DNA of 39,799 nt from Sulfuritalea sp. (GTDB lineage: Bacteria; Pseudomonadota; Gammaproteobacteria; Burkholderiales; Rhodocyclaceae), in the NCBI GenBank assembly GCA_030680805.1, contig JAUXUK010000084.1:1-39799 (forward strand), in the 5' to 3' direction. Shown here piece after piece: positions 17,873 to 26,902 of this stretch. The notes under the pieces are model-generated. The model did not search any database, was not told the origin of the DNA, and worked only from the letters and a program-made list of their open reading frames with translations. Positions within the stretch are counted from its first letter, which is position 1. Each line of letters starts with the position of its first letter. A program made the translations under genes and the position numbers.

Positions 17873-18966
17873 ACGTGTTCCAGTGTCGGATAGTCCGTAT
17901 AGCCCCGCTCGCCGCCGCCGTAGAAAGTGGCGGTGTCCCACTTGGCGAGCGGCGCACCGCGGCGCAGGCGCTCGACCAGGTCCGGGTTGGAGATGAAGGG
18001 CTTGCCGATGGCGATCAGGTCGGCATGGCCACGCGCCAGAATCGCTTCGCAGGCGGCCGCTGTCTTGAAGCCGCCACAGGCCACGATTCCTCCATGAAAG
18101 GCATCGCGCAGCGCCGGCATCATCGAATGCGTGGCATCGTGAATCCAGTCGACGGTCTGGCAGTAGATATGCAGAAAGCCTATGCCGCGCTGGTTCAGTT
18201 CGCGCGCCAGCCACGGATAGGTCTTCAGCGGCTCGGGGTCGGCGACCATGCCGTTGCCCAGGCCGTAGGGCGACTGGCGCACGGCGATGCGTTCCGGCCC
18301 GACTTCCGCCGCCACCGCGTCGACCACCTCCAGCAGCAGGCGGTAGCGATTGGCCAGCGTTCCGCCGTAGGCGTCGTTGCGGTTGTTCACCGCCGGACAG
18401 CGAAACTGATCGAGCAAGTAGCCGTTGGCGCCGTGAATCTCGACGCCATCAAAGCCGGCCTGCATGGCCAGTTTGGCGGCGTTGGCGAATTCGGCGACGA
18501 CTCCATGGATTTCCTGGAGGCTCAACGCCTCCGGCTGGCCGCAGTCGACGGACACGGGCCTGCCATCCGCTCCCGGGATCATGGTTTGCGTGGCCGCCGC
18601 CTTGATCGACGGCCCCGCCGGGGCGCTGCCATCGGCGTGGAGTGCGGCATGCGCGACGCGGCCGCAATGCCATATCTGGGCGAACATCGTGCCGCCTGCG
18701 GCGTGCACCGTATCGGTGACCTTCCTCCAGCCGGCCGCCTGATCTTCGTTCCACAGCGCCGGCGTGTTGAGATAGCCGCGCGCGCGATCGGAGACCGGCA
18801 CGCCTTCGGAAATGATCAGGCCCGCGCCGGCGCGCTGCCGGTAGTACTCCACGATCAGGTCGTTGGGCACGGCGTCGCGATGGTCGGCGCGGCAGCGGGT
18901 CATGGGCGCCATGGCGATGCGGTTGGCAAGCTGAAGGGCTGAATTGGAGTAGGGATCGAAGAGCAT
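17857..18966 (-). CDS. Old Yellow Enzyme family FMN oxidoreductase (NemA-like)
   Basis: This 369-residue protein is an NAD(P)H-dependent FMN flavoprotein of the OYE/NemA family, whose members reduce activated alkenes, N-ethylmaleimide, nitrate esters or quinones. Visible marks are MAPMTRCRAD (19-28), QIWHCGRVAH (97-106), the substrate-anchoring pair H178/N181 in HGANGYLLDQF with Y183 near, and the C-terminal GGFKT and IAIGKPFISNPDLVERLR phosphate-binding segments. The usual QLWHxGR motif has Cys101 in the variable place, which I note as atypical. Its end is formed by the 21-nt element, so its last residues (VSALA) are encoded by that repeat. The porin follows in the same direction. The physiological substrate is unknown. 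Confidence 0.88.
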   Translation of the reverse strand: MLFDPYSNSALQLANRIAMAPMTRCRADHRDAVPNDLIVEYYRQRAGAGLIISEGVPVSDRARGYLNTPALWNEDQAAGWRKVTDTVHAAGGTMFAQIWHCGRVAHAALHADGSAPAGPSIKAAATQTMIPGADGRPVSVDCGQPEALSLQEIHGVVAEFANAAKLAMQAGFDGVEIHGANGYLLDQFRCPAVNNRNDAYGGTLANRYRLLLEVVDAVAAEVGPERIAVRQSPYGLGNGMVADPEPLKTYPWLARELNQRGIGFLHIYCQTVDWIHDATHSMMPALRDAFHGGIVACGGFKTAAACEAILARGHADLIAIGKPFISNPDLVERLRRGAPLAKWDTATFYGGGERGYTDYPTLEHVSALA

Positions 18967-19091
18967 GGGCGTATTCTGGACGTGGCAAAAGACTGATTCT
19001 ACCCAAGTGACGGGCCACGTCTCGGCGCGCCCGTGTCGGCGGCCGTATCCATTCGGATAGAATTTGACGCGTATTCCAACCGGGTTTTACC
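18967..19091. promoter_or_regulatory. Divergent control region, OYE gene / diguanylate cyclase
   Basis: This 125-bp gap has to drive both genes. On the plus strand GATAGAATT (19056-19064) contains a TAGAAT -10-like hexamer, and the same nonamer occurs upstream of thiD at 30824-30832. No good -35 accompanies either, so the call is tentative. Confidence 0.3.
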
Positions 19092-20924
19092 GTGTCGCGC
19101 ATTCCCGTTTTTTTCTTGCTGCTGTGCTGTTGGGTCGGCCATGTCGGCGCCACGCTGGCTGCCGTGCGGCTGGCGCCGGGTGTCGCATCGATTGCCCTGG
19201 CGGCAGAGGTGTCCGTGCTGGAAGACCCGGGTGGCCGCTTGTCGCTAGCCGACGTTCAGGGCCGCAGCGCCGAGTTTCGGCCGTCCGGGCTGGTCGGCGA
19301 TGCGGCCATCAACTTCGGCTATTCCGCTTCTGCCTGGTGGCTGCGTTTCGAGATTGAAGCGAGCCCCGCCGTGTCCCGCAACTGGATGCTGGAAGTGGCT
19401 TTTCCGACACTGGACCGGGTGGACTATTTCGGGCCCGGCGGCGAGCATCTGGGTGCCGGCGACCAATTGCCTTTCGCGGTGCGACCGGTTATGCACCGCA
19501 ACTTCGTGTTCCCCTTGCGTCTGGGCGACGCAGGTGCCAGCACGGTCTGGCTGCGGGTGGCGTCCGAGGGCACGCTGACTGTCCCGTTGCGGCTGTGGCA
19601 AACCGAGGCTTTCTGGCAGGAGTCGCATGCCAGTTATGCCGTGCTGTCGGTCTATTTCGGCATGTTGCTGGCACTTGCCCTCTACAACCTGCTGTTGTGG
19701 TTTTCGCTGCGCGATCACAACTATCTCACCTATGTCCTTTTCGCCGGCAGCATGGCCGTCGGACAACTGTCCCTCAACGGCTTGGGCACCGAGTTCTTCT
19801 GGCCGGCCTGGCCGGCCTGGGGCAATCTCGCTTTCAGCAGCGGTTTCGCTGCAACAGGTTTGTTCGGCGCCCTTTTTACCCGCGGCTTCCTCGAGACGCG
19901 GCGCAATACGCCACGGCTGGATGGCGCCATCATCGGACTCGCCGCGCTGTTCGCGCTGTGCATGGTGGCGCCACTGTTCGCACCCTATCGTTTGGCGGCA
20001 ATTCTTACTTCGCTGACAGGAGTCACGTTTTCCCTGGTGGCGGTGATCGCCGGCCTGCGTTGCTGGCGGAAGGGCCAGCCCGGTGCGCGCGTGTTTCTGC
20101 TGGCGTGGACACTGTTGCTGCTGGGTGTCGCCGTGGTCGGCCTGCGCAACATGAACCTGCTGCCAACCACGTTCTTCAGTTTCTATGCCATGCAGATAGG
20201 CTCGGCGCTGGAAATGCTGCTGCTTTCATTTGCCTTGGCCGACCGGATCAATGGCCTGCGACGCGAGAAGGATACGGCCCAAGGCGAGGCGATTGCCGTC
20301 AAGCAGCAACTGGTAGGGGCACTGCGACGCTCCGAGGCGAGCCTTGAGCGTCGCGTCGCCGAGCGTACGGAGGAACTGGAAGCGGCCAACGCACGCCTGC
20401 GCGAAAACGAGCGCCAACTGCAGGCTCTGGCCCATACCGATATCCTGACGGGCCTGGCCAATCGACTGCTGCTCGAGGCCCGTTTGCTGCAATCCATGCA
20501 GCATGCGCGGCGCACCCACGGGCAGGTGGCGGTGCTGCTGGTCGACCTCGATCATTTCAAGCCGATCAACGATGGCTACGGCCATGCCATCGGCGATGAG
20601 GTATTGCGCGGCATGGCGGATCGCCTCCGGGCGACGGTGCGCGAGGTCGACACGGTGGCGCGGCTGGGCAGCGATGAATTCGCGATCGTCCTGACCGGCC
20701 TCGGCAGCGGCGCGGACGCCGAGCGCATGGCGGAGAAGGTCGTTGCCAGCCTGGGCGAACCGATGCGCGTGCTTGGCCTGCCACTGGAGGTTGGCGCCAG
20801 CATCGGTATTGCACTGTTCTCCAGCGGCGATTTGTCACCCGCTGAATTGATGCGTCGCGCGGAACAGGCGATGTATGCGGCTAAAGACGCCGGGCGCAAA
20901 TGCTATCGGGTGTTTGCCGGCTAG
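19092..20924 (+). CDS. Membrane diguanylate cyclase with 7TMR-DISM sensor (GSDEF variant)
   Basis: This 610-residue protein starts at a GTG. A signal peptide (1-23) leads to a periplasmic 7TMR-DISM extracellular domain (about 25-165), then seven hydrophobic segments (about 178-385), a coiled coil (about 390-440, ASLERRVAERTEELEAAN) and a GGDEF domain (about 445-605). The active-site loop is GSDEF at 526-530, not GGDEF. The metal Asp (LVDLDHFKPIND) and the RxxD inhibitory site (REVD, five residues upstream) are kept. It may therefore still make cyclic di-GMP and be product-inhibited; the Ser variant occurs in other cyclases but activity cannot be assumed. DISM domains are thought to sense extracellular ligands. 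It stands alone, next to but not in the Pil-Chp operon. Confidence 0.88.
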   Translation: MSRIPVFFLLLCCWVGHVGATLAAVRLAPGVASIALAAEVSVLEDPGGRLSLADVQGRSAEFRPSGLVGDAAINFGYSASAWWLRFEIEASPAVSRNWMLEVAFPTLDRVDYFGPGGEHLGAGDQLPFAVRPVMHRNFVFPLRLGDAGASTVWLRVASEGTLTVPLRLWQTEAFWQESHASYAVLSVYFGMLLALALYNLLLWFSLRDHNYLTYVLFAGSMAVGQLSLNGLGTEFFWPAWPAWGNLAFSSGFAATGLFGALFTRGFLETRRNTPRLDGAIIGLAALFALCMVAPLFAPYRLAAILTSLTGVTFSLVAVIAGLRCWRKGQPGARVFLLAWTLLLLGVAVVGLRNMNLLPTTFFSFYAMQIGSALEMLLLSFALADRINGLRREKDTAQGEAIAVKQQLVGALRRSEASLERRVAERTEELEAANARLRENERQLQALAHTDILTGLANRLLLEARLLQSMQHARRTHGQVAVLLVDLDHFKPINDGYGHAIGDEVLRGMADRLRATVREVDTVARLGSDEFAIVLTGLGSGADAERMAEKVVASLGEPMRVLGLPLEVGASIGIALFSSGDLSPAELMRRAEQAMYAAKDAGRKCYRVFAG

Positions 20925-20931
20925 CGCCGGC
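20916..20931. terminator. Hairpin over the diguanylate cyclase stop
   Basis: GCCGGC and GCCGGC, a self-complementary hexamer repeated, form a 6-bp stem around TAGC, which contains the stop codon. It lies between convergent genes. No T-run follows, so it is only a weak bidirectional terminator candidate. Confidence 0.3.
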
Positions 20932-20942
20932 AGCAAGCAGCG

Positions 20943-21428
20943 TCAGGCGAGGCGGGAAAACGCCTCAATCACGTCGGGAGGGGCCTGTACCAGCTCGATC
21001 AGCACCCCCTCTCCGGCAATCGGGAACTGCTCGTTGGCCTTCGGATGCAGGAAGGTGATGTCGTAGCCGGCCGCGCCCTTGCGGATGCCTCCCGGAGCAA
21101 AGCGCACGCCCTGCGCCGTGAGCCAGTCCACGGCAGCCGGCAGGTTGTCGATCCAGAGTCCGACGTGATTCAGCGGCGGTTCATGCACCGCGGGCTTTTT
21201 CGCCGGATCGAGCGGCTGCATGAGATCGACTTCCACCTTGAACGGGCCGCTGCCCATGGCGGTGATGTCCTCGTCCACATTCTCGCGCTCGCTGACGAAA
21301 TTGCCGGTTACGACGAGGCCGAACATGTCGACCCAAAGCCTTCTCAGGCGATCCTTGGACGGGCCGCCGACGGCGATCTGCTGGATGCCGAGCACTTTGA
21401 AGGGGCGTACGGCGAGGGGCTGCGTCAT
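20943..21428 (-). CDS. VOC superfamily protein, candidate methylmalonyl-CoA epimerase
   Basis: This 161-residue vicinal-oxygen-chelate protein has two beta-alpha-beta-beta-beta modules. Its C-terminal half resembles methylmalonyl-CoA epimerase: LNHVGLWID with metal-ligand H88, [15 protein letters not shown], then GVLIELVQ with E145. The epimerase is the one step missing between the carboxylase and mutase encoded in this window. Against this, the first expected ligand (His in a DHIGIAV-like segment) is not found; the equivalent region reads GIQQIAVGG. The substrate may thus differ, for example another lyase or dioxygenase-like VOC role. The ATG at 21428 follows an AGGA site. It lies 22 bp after chpA on the same strand and so appears to be the last gene of the Pil-Chp operon. 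Confidence 0.7.
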   Translation of the reverse strand: MTQPLAVRPFKVLGIQQIAVGGPSKDRLRRLWVDMFGLVVTGNFVSERENVDEDITAMGSGPFKVEVDLMQPLDPAKKPAVHEPPLNHVGLWIDNLPAAVDWLTAQGVRFAPGGIRKGAAGYDITFLHPKANEQFPIAGEGVLIELVQAPPDVIEAFSRLA

Positions 21429-21450
21429 GATGAATCCTGCTGAAGAAAGC

Positions 21451-24400
21451 TCATTTCCCTTTGTCGATGCACTCGCGTATGCAAGCCAGCAGTTCCTCTT
21501 CGTCGTAGGGCTTGCCCAGGTAGTGATCGACGCCGATTTCCTTCGCATGCTGGCGGTGTTTGTCGGCGGTGCGTGAGGTGATCATGATGATCGGAATATG
21601 CCTCAGGCGCTTGTCGGCGCGGATATTGCGCGCCAGATCGAAGCCGTCCATGCGCGGCATTTCGATGTCCAGCAGCATGACATCGGGGATGACCTCGCCC
21701 AGTTGTTCCAGTGCATCCACGCCGTCCTTGGCTGTCAGCACGTGGTAACCGTGGCGGGCGAGCAGGCGCCCGGCGATCTTGCGTACGGTGAGCGAGTCGT
21801 CGACGACCATTACAGCAGCGGCCGTAGCGGCGGCAGCGGCTGCTGCAGACGCGATGATCTGGGTTTCGGTCGGAGCCGCCACTTCCGGCGGCGGGGCGCT
21901 GGCGCGTTCGCCGGCACGCGTCGCCAGTCCGACGGGGTTGAGAATGAGTGCCACCTCGCCGTTGCCCAGCACCGTGGCGCCTGCCAGACCGGGAACCCGT
22001 GCCAGTTGCGGTCCCACCGCCTTGACCACGACTTCCTGGTTGCCGGTCAGGCTGTCGACTTCCAGCGCGACGCGTTCAGTTCCGCCCTTGACCAGCAGGA
22101 TCCAGTGCCGCCGCGCCGGTGGCGGAGTCGCACCGCGTTCGCCCAACAGCACCGGAAGGTAGTGGTAGGGATAGCGATTTCCCAGCCACTCGGTACTGCC
22201 CGTGCTGCGCATCTGTGCGGCAGAATCGGGCTTGTGGGCCGTCGCCTGCTCGATCATCGACGACGGAATGGCATAGATCCGGTTGCCGGCCGTGACCAGC
22301 ACCGCCTGGGTTACGGCCAGCGTCAGCGGCAGGTAGATGCGGAAGGTGGAGCCCTGACCGGTGACGGTGGTGACTTCGATGCGGCCGCCGAGACTCGAGG
22401 TTTCGCTCTTCACCACGTCCATGCCAACGCCCCGCCCGGAGAGCGCCGTGAGTTCGGTGGCGGTGGAGAAACCGGGCTGGAAGATCATTTGCGTCAGGGT
22501 CGCTTCGTCGGTTTCCGCGTCCGCTGCAATCAGCCCGCTGTCGATGGCGCGCTTGCGAATGCGCTCGAAGTTGAGGCCGGCGCCATCGTCCGTGATGGAC
22601 ACCACGATTTCGTTGCCTTCTTGTGCCAGCGAGAGGGAAATCTGGCCAATGGGTTCCTTGCCTGCGCGCGTACGTGCGGCGCTTTCTTCCAGGCCGTGAG
22701 CGACGCTGTTGCGCAGCAGATGCTCCAGCGGGCCGGCCATTTTGTCCAGCACCGAGCGGTCAATTTCGGTCTGGCCGTGGCGGATGTCAAGGTTGGCGCG
22801 CTTTTCAGAATCCTTCGCCGCCTGGCGCACCACGCGATGCAGGCGCTCAGCCAGGCTTTCGAAGGGAACCATGCGCACGCCCATCATGCGCTGCGAGAGT
22901 TCGCGGGAGAGGCGTGCCTGCGCGGCTACGGCGGCATTGGCATGGTCGAGATTGCGCAGCAGGTTTTGCTGGACGGTGGCAACGTCGTTCACGCTCTCGG
23001 CCATCATCCGGGTCACTTCCTGGAATCGCGTGAAGCGGTCGAACTCGAGCGGATCGAATTCCTGCGAGCGTTCGCTTGCCAGGGTTTGCTGTGACTGCAT
23101 CTGCGACTCGGACTGGATTTCCACTTCGCGCAATTGCTTGCGCAGGCGAATCACGTTTTCCGTCAGTTCCAGCAGCGAGGCCTTCAGTGCCAGCATTTCG
23201 CCCTCGATGCGGCCGCGCGCGATGGCAACTTCACCGGCCTCGTTGACCAGTTGGTCGACCAGATCGGCGCGCACGCGCAGGTGCACCTGCGGGGCGGGAA
23301 TAAAGGCGGCAGCGCCCGGGTGAGCCGGGCCCGGGGCATGCACGGCCACCGCCGCTGCCTTGTGTTCGGGGTGCACTTCGGCCTTCGCCGATTCGACGAC
23401 GGCGACGGGCGCGGGATGTTCGGCTTCCTCTGTTTCCGGCAGGGCCGCGTCGGGATTGCGCAGATGCTCGATCAGCATCGCGGTGCGGTCATACGAGGTT
23501 TCCAGGCCGTCGATGGTTGCCGGCTGTACCGACTTCATGGCGGTCGCCTGTTCGATCCGGTCTTCCATGGAGTGCAACAGTTCGCCGCAGCCCATGGCGC
23601 CGGCCATCCGCGCGCTGCCTTTCAGCGTGTGCAGCGCGCGCTGGAGCGAGCGCGAGATCTCGACGTCAGTCGGGGCGGCACGCCAACTGCGCAGTCCCTC
23701 GCCGATTTCGCGCATCAGATCGACGCTCTCTTCGAGGAAGAGCGGCAATATCTGCTCGTCGATCTCGTCTTCAATCCGCGCTGCCCGACGCTCGGCTGCG
23801 GTCAAGGTGATTTCCGGCACATCCGATGCAAGGGGTTCTGCGACAGGCGGTTCGACCAGGGACTCGGCCGCGGGCTCGAACGATGTGATGGAGACCGGCG
23901 TCATCGCATTGAGCTCGGCGGCGAGAGCGGTTTCTTCGCCGGGCATGCGGCGCTCGGCAACGGCACCCAGCATCCCTTCGAGGGCGCCGGCGCAGCGGGC
24001 GAAAACAAAGCGCTGGGCGTCGCTCGGCGTCGCATCGACCAGCGACAAACGCACCAGCGCATCTTCCAGCGCCCGGGCCAGGCTCGAGATCGGCATCATG
24101 CCCGTGGCGGCGGAAATGCTCGCAGTCGTATGGGCGGCACGGATTACTTCATTGTCGGGCACTGCTTCCAGCCCAAGGTTGGCTTGCAGTGTGGCGATGT
24201 GTTCGCGAGTTTCGTCGAGATAGAGGTTGTAGAGCGTGGGCGCCACTTCCACGTCGCCGATGCGGACCGGTGGTGGTGATGGGAAGGAGACGACTTCGGC
24301 CGATGGCTGCTGTTCGCCCGCCTCTTCCGGGATCGCTTCCTCGGGAACGACTTCCTCGGGAATGACTTCTTCGGGAATGACTTCCTCGGGAACGACTTCC

Positions 24401-26862
24401 TCGGGAACGACTTCCTCGGGAACGACTTCCTCGGGAACGACTTCCTCGGGAACGACTTCCTCGGGAATGACTTCCTCGGGAATGACTTCCTCGGGAATGA
24501 CTTCTTCGGGAATGACTTCTTCGGGAATGACTTCTTCGGGAATGACTTCTTCGGAAGTCGGCGCTGGCGCTACGGCGATATCGGCCTCGGCATCTTCGGC
24601 GCCGCCCAGAATCTTGCAGCAGCGGAACAATTCAGCCGCATCGAAATGGGTGCTGCCGCCCGCTTCGAGTTGCACGACCCATTCCTTGAATATCCCGGCA
24701 GCCAGGTCGAGGGCGTCGATCAAGGCTTTTGTGGCGGGGCGCGCCTCGTGCAGCCAGCCGTTCATTACCTGTTCCACCGCCCAGGCGGCTTCGCCCAGAT
24801 CGGTCAGGCCCACCATGCGCCCGCTGCCCTTCAGGGTATGGAAGCTGCGGCGCAGCGTGACGAGCGAGCCCTGGTCGTTTGGCGTCGCATGCACCAGCGG
24901 CAGATGCTGGTTGATGGTTGCCAGCACTTCGTGGGCTTCTTCGAGGAATATGGAGAGCAGTTCGGCGTCGAGTTCTTCCTCGCTGGCGTCCACCAGTCGC
25001 GAGGCTTCGGCGGAGGGTGCCGGAGTTTCGATCGGTGTTGCCGGCGGCGGCGGAGGCTCGGGCGCGCTACTTGGCGCGACGTCGAGAGCCTCGACTTCGA
25101 AGTCCGGCAATGCTTCTTCAGGCGTCGCTGGCTCGGCAGCAAATTCTTCGGTCGGCGCCAAAGCCGCCGGCACGGGCGCCTCGACTTCCTCGGGGACGGC
25201 ATGCGCGGCGGGCGGCGGCTCAAGAATGGCGTCAATGTCGGCCGCGCCACCTTGCAGCTGCGTGACGAAAAAGCCCAGCGCCGAAAGCTTCTTCGCGACG
25301 TCTTCGAAATCGCCGGCTTGCGGTGTGAATCCGGGTTCGGCGAACTGCTCGATGGCCGTTGCGCATTCGCCGAGTACGGTGTTGGCACGGTCCTGGCCAA
25401 GTACCATCAGTGCGCCCTGGATCTGGCGAATCGGCTGCTTCAGCGCGGCCAGGGTGGCTTGGCGCGAGGTGTCGCGGAAGAAGGCGTCCAGCGTTTGTTC
25501 GATGGCGCCGAGGTTGGAACGGATTTCGCGCGCCACCGATTCCAGCAGCAAACGCTCCTGGGCGCGCCGGGACATGGCGTCGAGGTGCGGCAGTTCCAGC
25601 GTTCCGAGTTCTTCACCGCGACCCAGCGCGGCGAGGCGGTTGACGATGGTTTCCGCCGAGTGCGCGAAGTCGGCGTCGAGCGACTGGAAGTTTTCCAGGG
25701 CGGATTCGGCGAGAAGGAGTGCGGTAGCCATCTCCAGCGCCATGATCTCGTCGTGTCGCGCCGGATCGCGGCGCAACTGGTCTGTCTGCTCGAGAATGGC
25801 GGCAGTCAGCCGCATGTAGCCGGGCTGACCGGTGGCGGCGCCCTCTTCGGCAATCTTCGCCACGCGCTCGTGGAACGGCGGCAGTGCGGCGGCGGTACCG
25901 GCGCACAGGCGATTCCAGTCATCCTTGGCGGCGGCCAGCAATTCACGCAAACGGCGAATGTGTGGCAGCAGCCTTTCGGTTTCCGAAGGCGTTGCCGTGG
26001 GCACCATGCCGTCCAGGCGGTAGGCGGCACGCACGATGGCCAGCGCTTCGCCACCGGCCGTGGCGCAGGCCGCCTGGTAAAGCGCCTCGCGCAAGAGCGC
26101 CTCGTCTGCCTCGGCCTTGCCGTCGATGAGTTTCTTGATCTGCGCCCCCAGGCGCATGGCAAAACGCTTGGCTTCCGACAAATCGGCGAGTCCGTTTGCG
26201 GCGAGCGCATCGAGCACGCCCAGCGCGATCCACCAGTAGGCACGGGCAGCGGGAGTGCCGCGCGTCATTTCGATCATGGCCACCGAGACTTTCATCTCGG
26301 CGATGCCCTTGGGATCATTCTTGATCCACTTCAGCAGGCCGCGCTCAAAGCCCAGGCGCGCTGCCTTGAGGCGCGCCGCGAGGGCCTCCGGGGTCAGTGG
26401 CGAGGGTTCCTTTTCGCGTTTCGGCGGGCGCTGGGTCAGATCGGGGAAAAACAGTTCGGCCGGCCCCGGCGCCGGCAGACCGCGCGCCACAAGCATCGCG
26501 CGGTAGGGGAGAAACAGCCGCAGCGGCTGGTTCGGGTGGCCGGCCATCAGGTCGTCGAGATAGCCGCGCAACGCAGTAAAGCCGCCTTGCGCCGCCGCAA
26601 TTGCAGCGCCGACATCCTGGGTTGGGTCTTCGCCCAGCGTCGCCAGCAGCTGCTCGATTGCATCGGCGAATTCCGTAATGCCGTCGAGACCAACGATCGC
26701 CAGCGCGCCATGCGCCTGGTGCATGCTGGCGCGGGCCTTCTTCAGGTCATCTCCGGCGGCATCGGCCGCGCAGGCGGCGAGGCTCACCCCGGCTCGTTCC
26801 AGGGCAAGGTCGATTTCCCCCTTGACCCAGGACAGTGGTCCGATGTCGAGATCCATGCTCAT
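21451..26862 (-). CDS. chpA: ChpA/PilL-type hybrid chemotaxis histidine kinase
   Basis: This 1803-residue CheA-like kinase belongs to the type IV pilus chemosensory system, which controls twitching and surface responses. In order: an N-terminal Hpt-like module (H48/H51 in MHQAHGAL), degenerate helical modules, a true Hpt (HTLKGSG, H675), an acidic Pro-Glu linker of fifteen [10 protein letters not shown] units (770-844), a degenerate Hpt (HTTASIS), a second true Hpt (HTLKGSA, H1078), the CheA dimerisation and ATPase core ([28 protein letters not shown]), a CheW-like domain and a C-terminal receiver with D1732 (LLDIEMP). P. aeruginosa ChpA has more phosphotransfer modules, so this is a shorter relative. 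It lies 40 bp after pilJ with no pilK between. One 21-nt element lies inside, next to the linker. Confidence 0.94.
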   Translation of the reverse strand: MSMDLDIGPLSWVKGEIDLALERAGVSLAACAADAAGDDLKKARASMHQAHGALAIVGLDGITEFADAIEQLLATLGEDPTQDVGAAIAAAQGGFTALRGYLDDLMAGHPNQPLRLFLPYRAMLVARGLPAPGPAELFFPDLTQRPPKREKEPSPLTPEALAARLKAARLGFERGLLKWIKNDPKGIAEMKVSVAMIEMTRGTPAARAYWWIALGVLDALAANGLADLSEAKRFAMRLGAQIKKLIDGKAEADEALLREALYQAACATAGGEALAIVRAAYRLDGMVPTATPSETERLLPHIRRLRELLAAAKDDWNRLCAGTAAALPPFHERVAKIAEEGAATGQPGYMRLTAAILEQTDQLRRDPARHDEIMALEMATALLLAESALENFQSLDADFAHSAETIVNRLAALGRGEELGTLELPHLDAMSRRAQERLLLESVAREIRSNLGAIEQTLDAFFRDTSRQATLAALKQPIRQIQGALMVLGQDRANTVLGECATAIEQFAEPGFTPQAGDFEDVAKKLSALGFFVTQLQGGAADIDAILEPPPAAHAVPEEVEAPVPAALAPTEEFAAEPATPEEALPDFEVEALDVAPSSAPEPPPPPATPIETPAPSAEASRLVDASEEELDAELLSIFLEEAHEVLATINQHLPLVHATPNDQGSLVTLRRSFHTLKGSGRMVGLTDLGEAAWAVEQVMNGWLHEARPATKALIDALDLAAGIFKEWVVQLEAGGSTHFDAAELFRCCKILGGAEDAEADIAVAPAPTSEEVIPEEVIPEEVIPEEVIPEEVIPEEVIPEEVVPEEVVPEEVVPEEVVPEEVVPEEVIPEEVIPEEVVPEEAIPEEAGEQQPSAEVVSFPSPPPVRIGDVEVAPTLYNLYLDETREHIATLQANLGLEAVPDNEVIRAAHTTASISAATGMMPISSLARALEDALVRLSLVDATPSDAQRFVFARCAGALEGMLGAVAERRMPGEETALAAELNAMTPVSITSFEPAAESLVEPPVAEPLASDVPEITLTAAERRAARIEDEIDEQILPLFLEESVDLMREIGEGLRSWRAAPTDVEISRSLQRALHTLKGSARMAGAMGCGELLHSMEDRIEQATAMKSVQPATIDGLETSYDRTAMLIEHLRNPDAALPETEEAEHPAPVAVVESAKAEVHPEHKAAAVAVHAPGPAHPGAAAFIPAPQVHLRVRADLVDQLVNEAGEVAIARGRIEGEMLALKASLLELTENVIRLRKQLREVEIQSESQMQSQQTLASERSQEFDPLEFDRFTRFQEVTRMMAESVNDVATVQQNLLRNLDHANAAVAAQARLSRELSQRMMGVRMVPFESLAERLHRVVRQAAKDSEKRANLDIRHGQTEIDRSVLDKMAGPLEHLLRNSVAHGLEESAARTRAGKEPIGQISLSLAQEGNEIVVSITDDGAGLNFERIRKRAIDSGLIAADAETDEATLTQMIFQPGFSTATELTALSGRGVGMDVVKSETSSLGGRIEVTTVTGQGSTFRIYLPLTLAVTQAVLVTAGNRIYAIPSSMIEQATAHKPDSAAQMRSTGSTEWLGNRYPYHYLPVLLGERGATPPPARRHWILLVKGGTERVALEVDSLTGNQEVVVKAVGPQLARVPGLAGATVLGNGEVALILNPVGLATRAGERASAPPPEVAAPTETQIIASAAAAAAATAAAVMVVDDSLTVRKIAGRLLARHGYHVLTAKDGVDALEQLGEVIPDVMLLDIEMPRMDGFDLARNIRADKRLRHIPIIMITSRTADKHRQHAKEIGVDHYLGKPYDEEELLACIRECIDKGK
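24331..24555 (-). repeat. Fifteen tandem 15-bp units in chpA
   Basis: Exactly 225 bp are built of a 15-bp unit (plus strand AATGACTTCTTCGGG and close variants with AACGACTTCCTCGGG), read on the minus strand as Glu-Glu-Val-Ile/Val-Pro. Central units carry C at two positions and outer units carry T, which suggests expansion by unit duplication. Gain or loss keeps the frame, so it would change linker length, not switch the gene off. Confidence 0.95.
24557..24577 (+). repeat. Dispersed 21-nt element, copy 4 (inside chpA)
   Basis: Reads GTCGGCGCTGGCG, CT, ACGGCG on the plus strand, opposite to chpA, where it encodes the Ala/Pro-rich AVAPAPT of the linker. It starts one base beyond the 15-bp tandem array. 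Confidence 0.85.
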
Positions 26863-26902
26863 GAAAAGCTATTCACCACGCCGTGGTTCATGTGTCCTCT
26901 GA

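Noticed and set aside
18967-19091. tRNA or small RNA gene in the intergenic gap
   Set aside because: No cloverleaf-like pairing or terminator hairpin with a T-run was seen.
24331-24555. Regular repeats that might suggest a CRISPR array
   Set aside because: Units are 15 bp and contiguous with no spacers, and they keep the chpA reading frame.
24236-25819. Plus-strand frame encoding a Ser-Gly-Met-Thr-Ser repeat protein
   Set aside because: It arises from reading the 15-bp chpA array on the wrong strand; the flanking sequence is antisense to conserved chpA.
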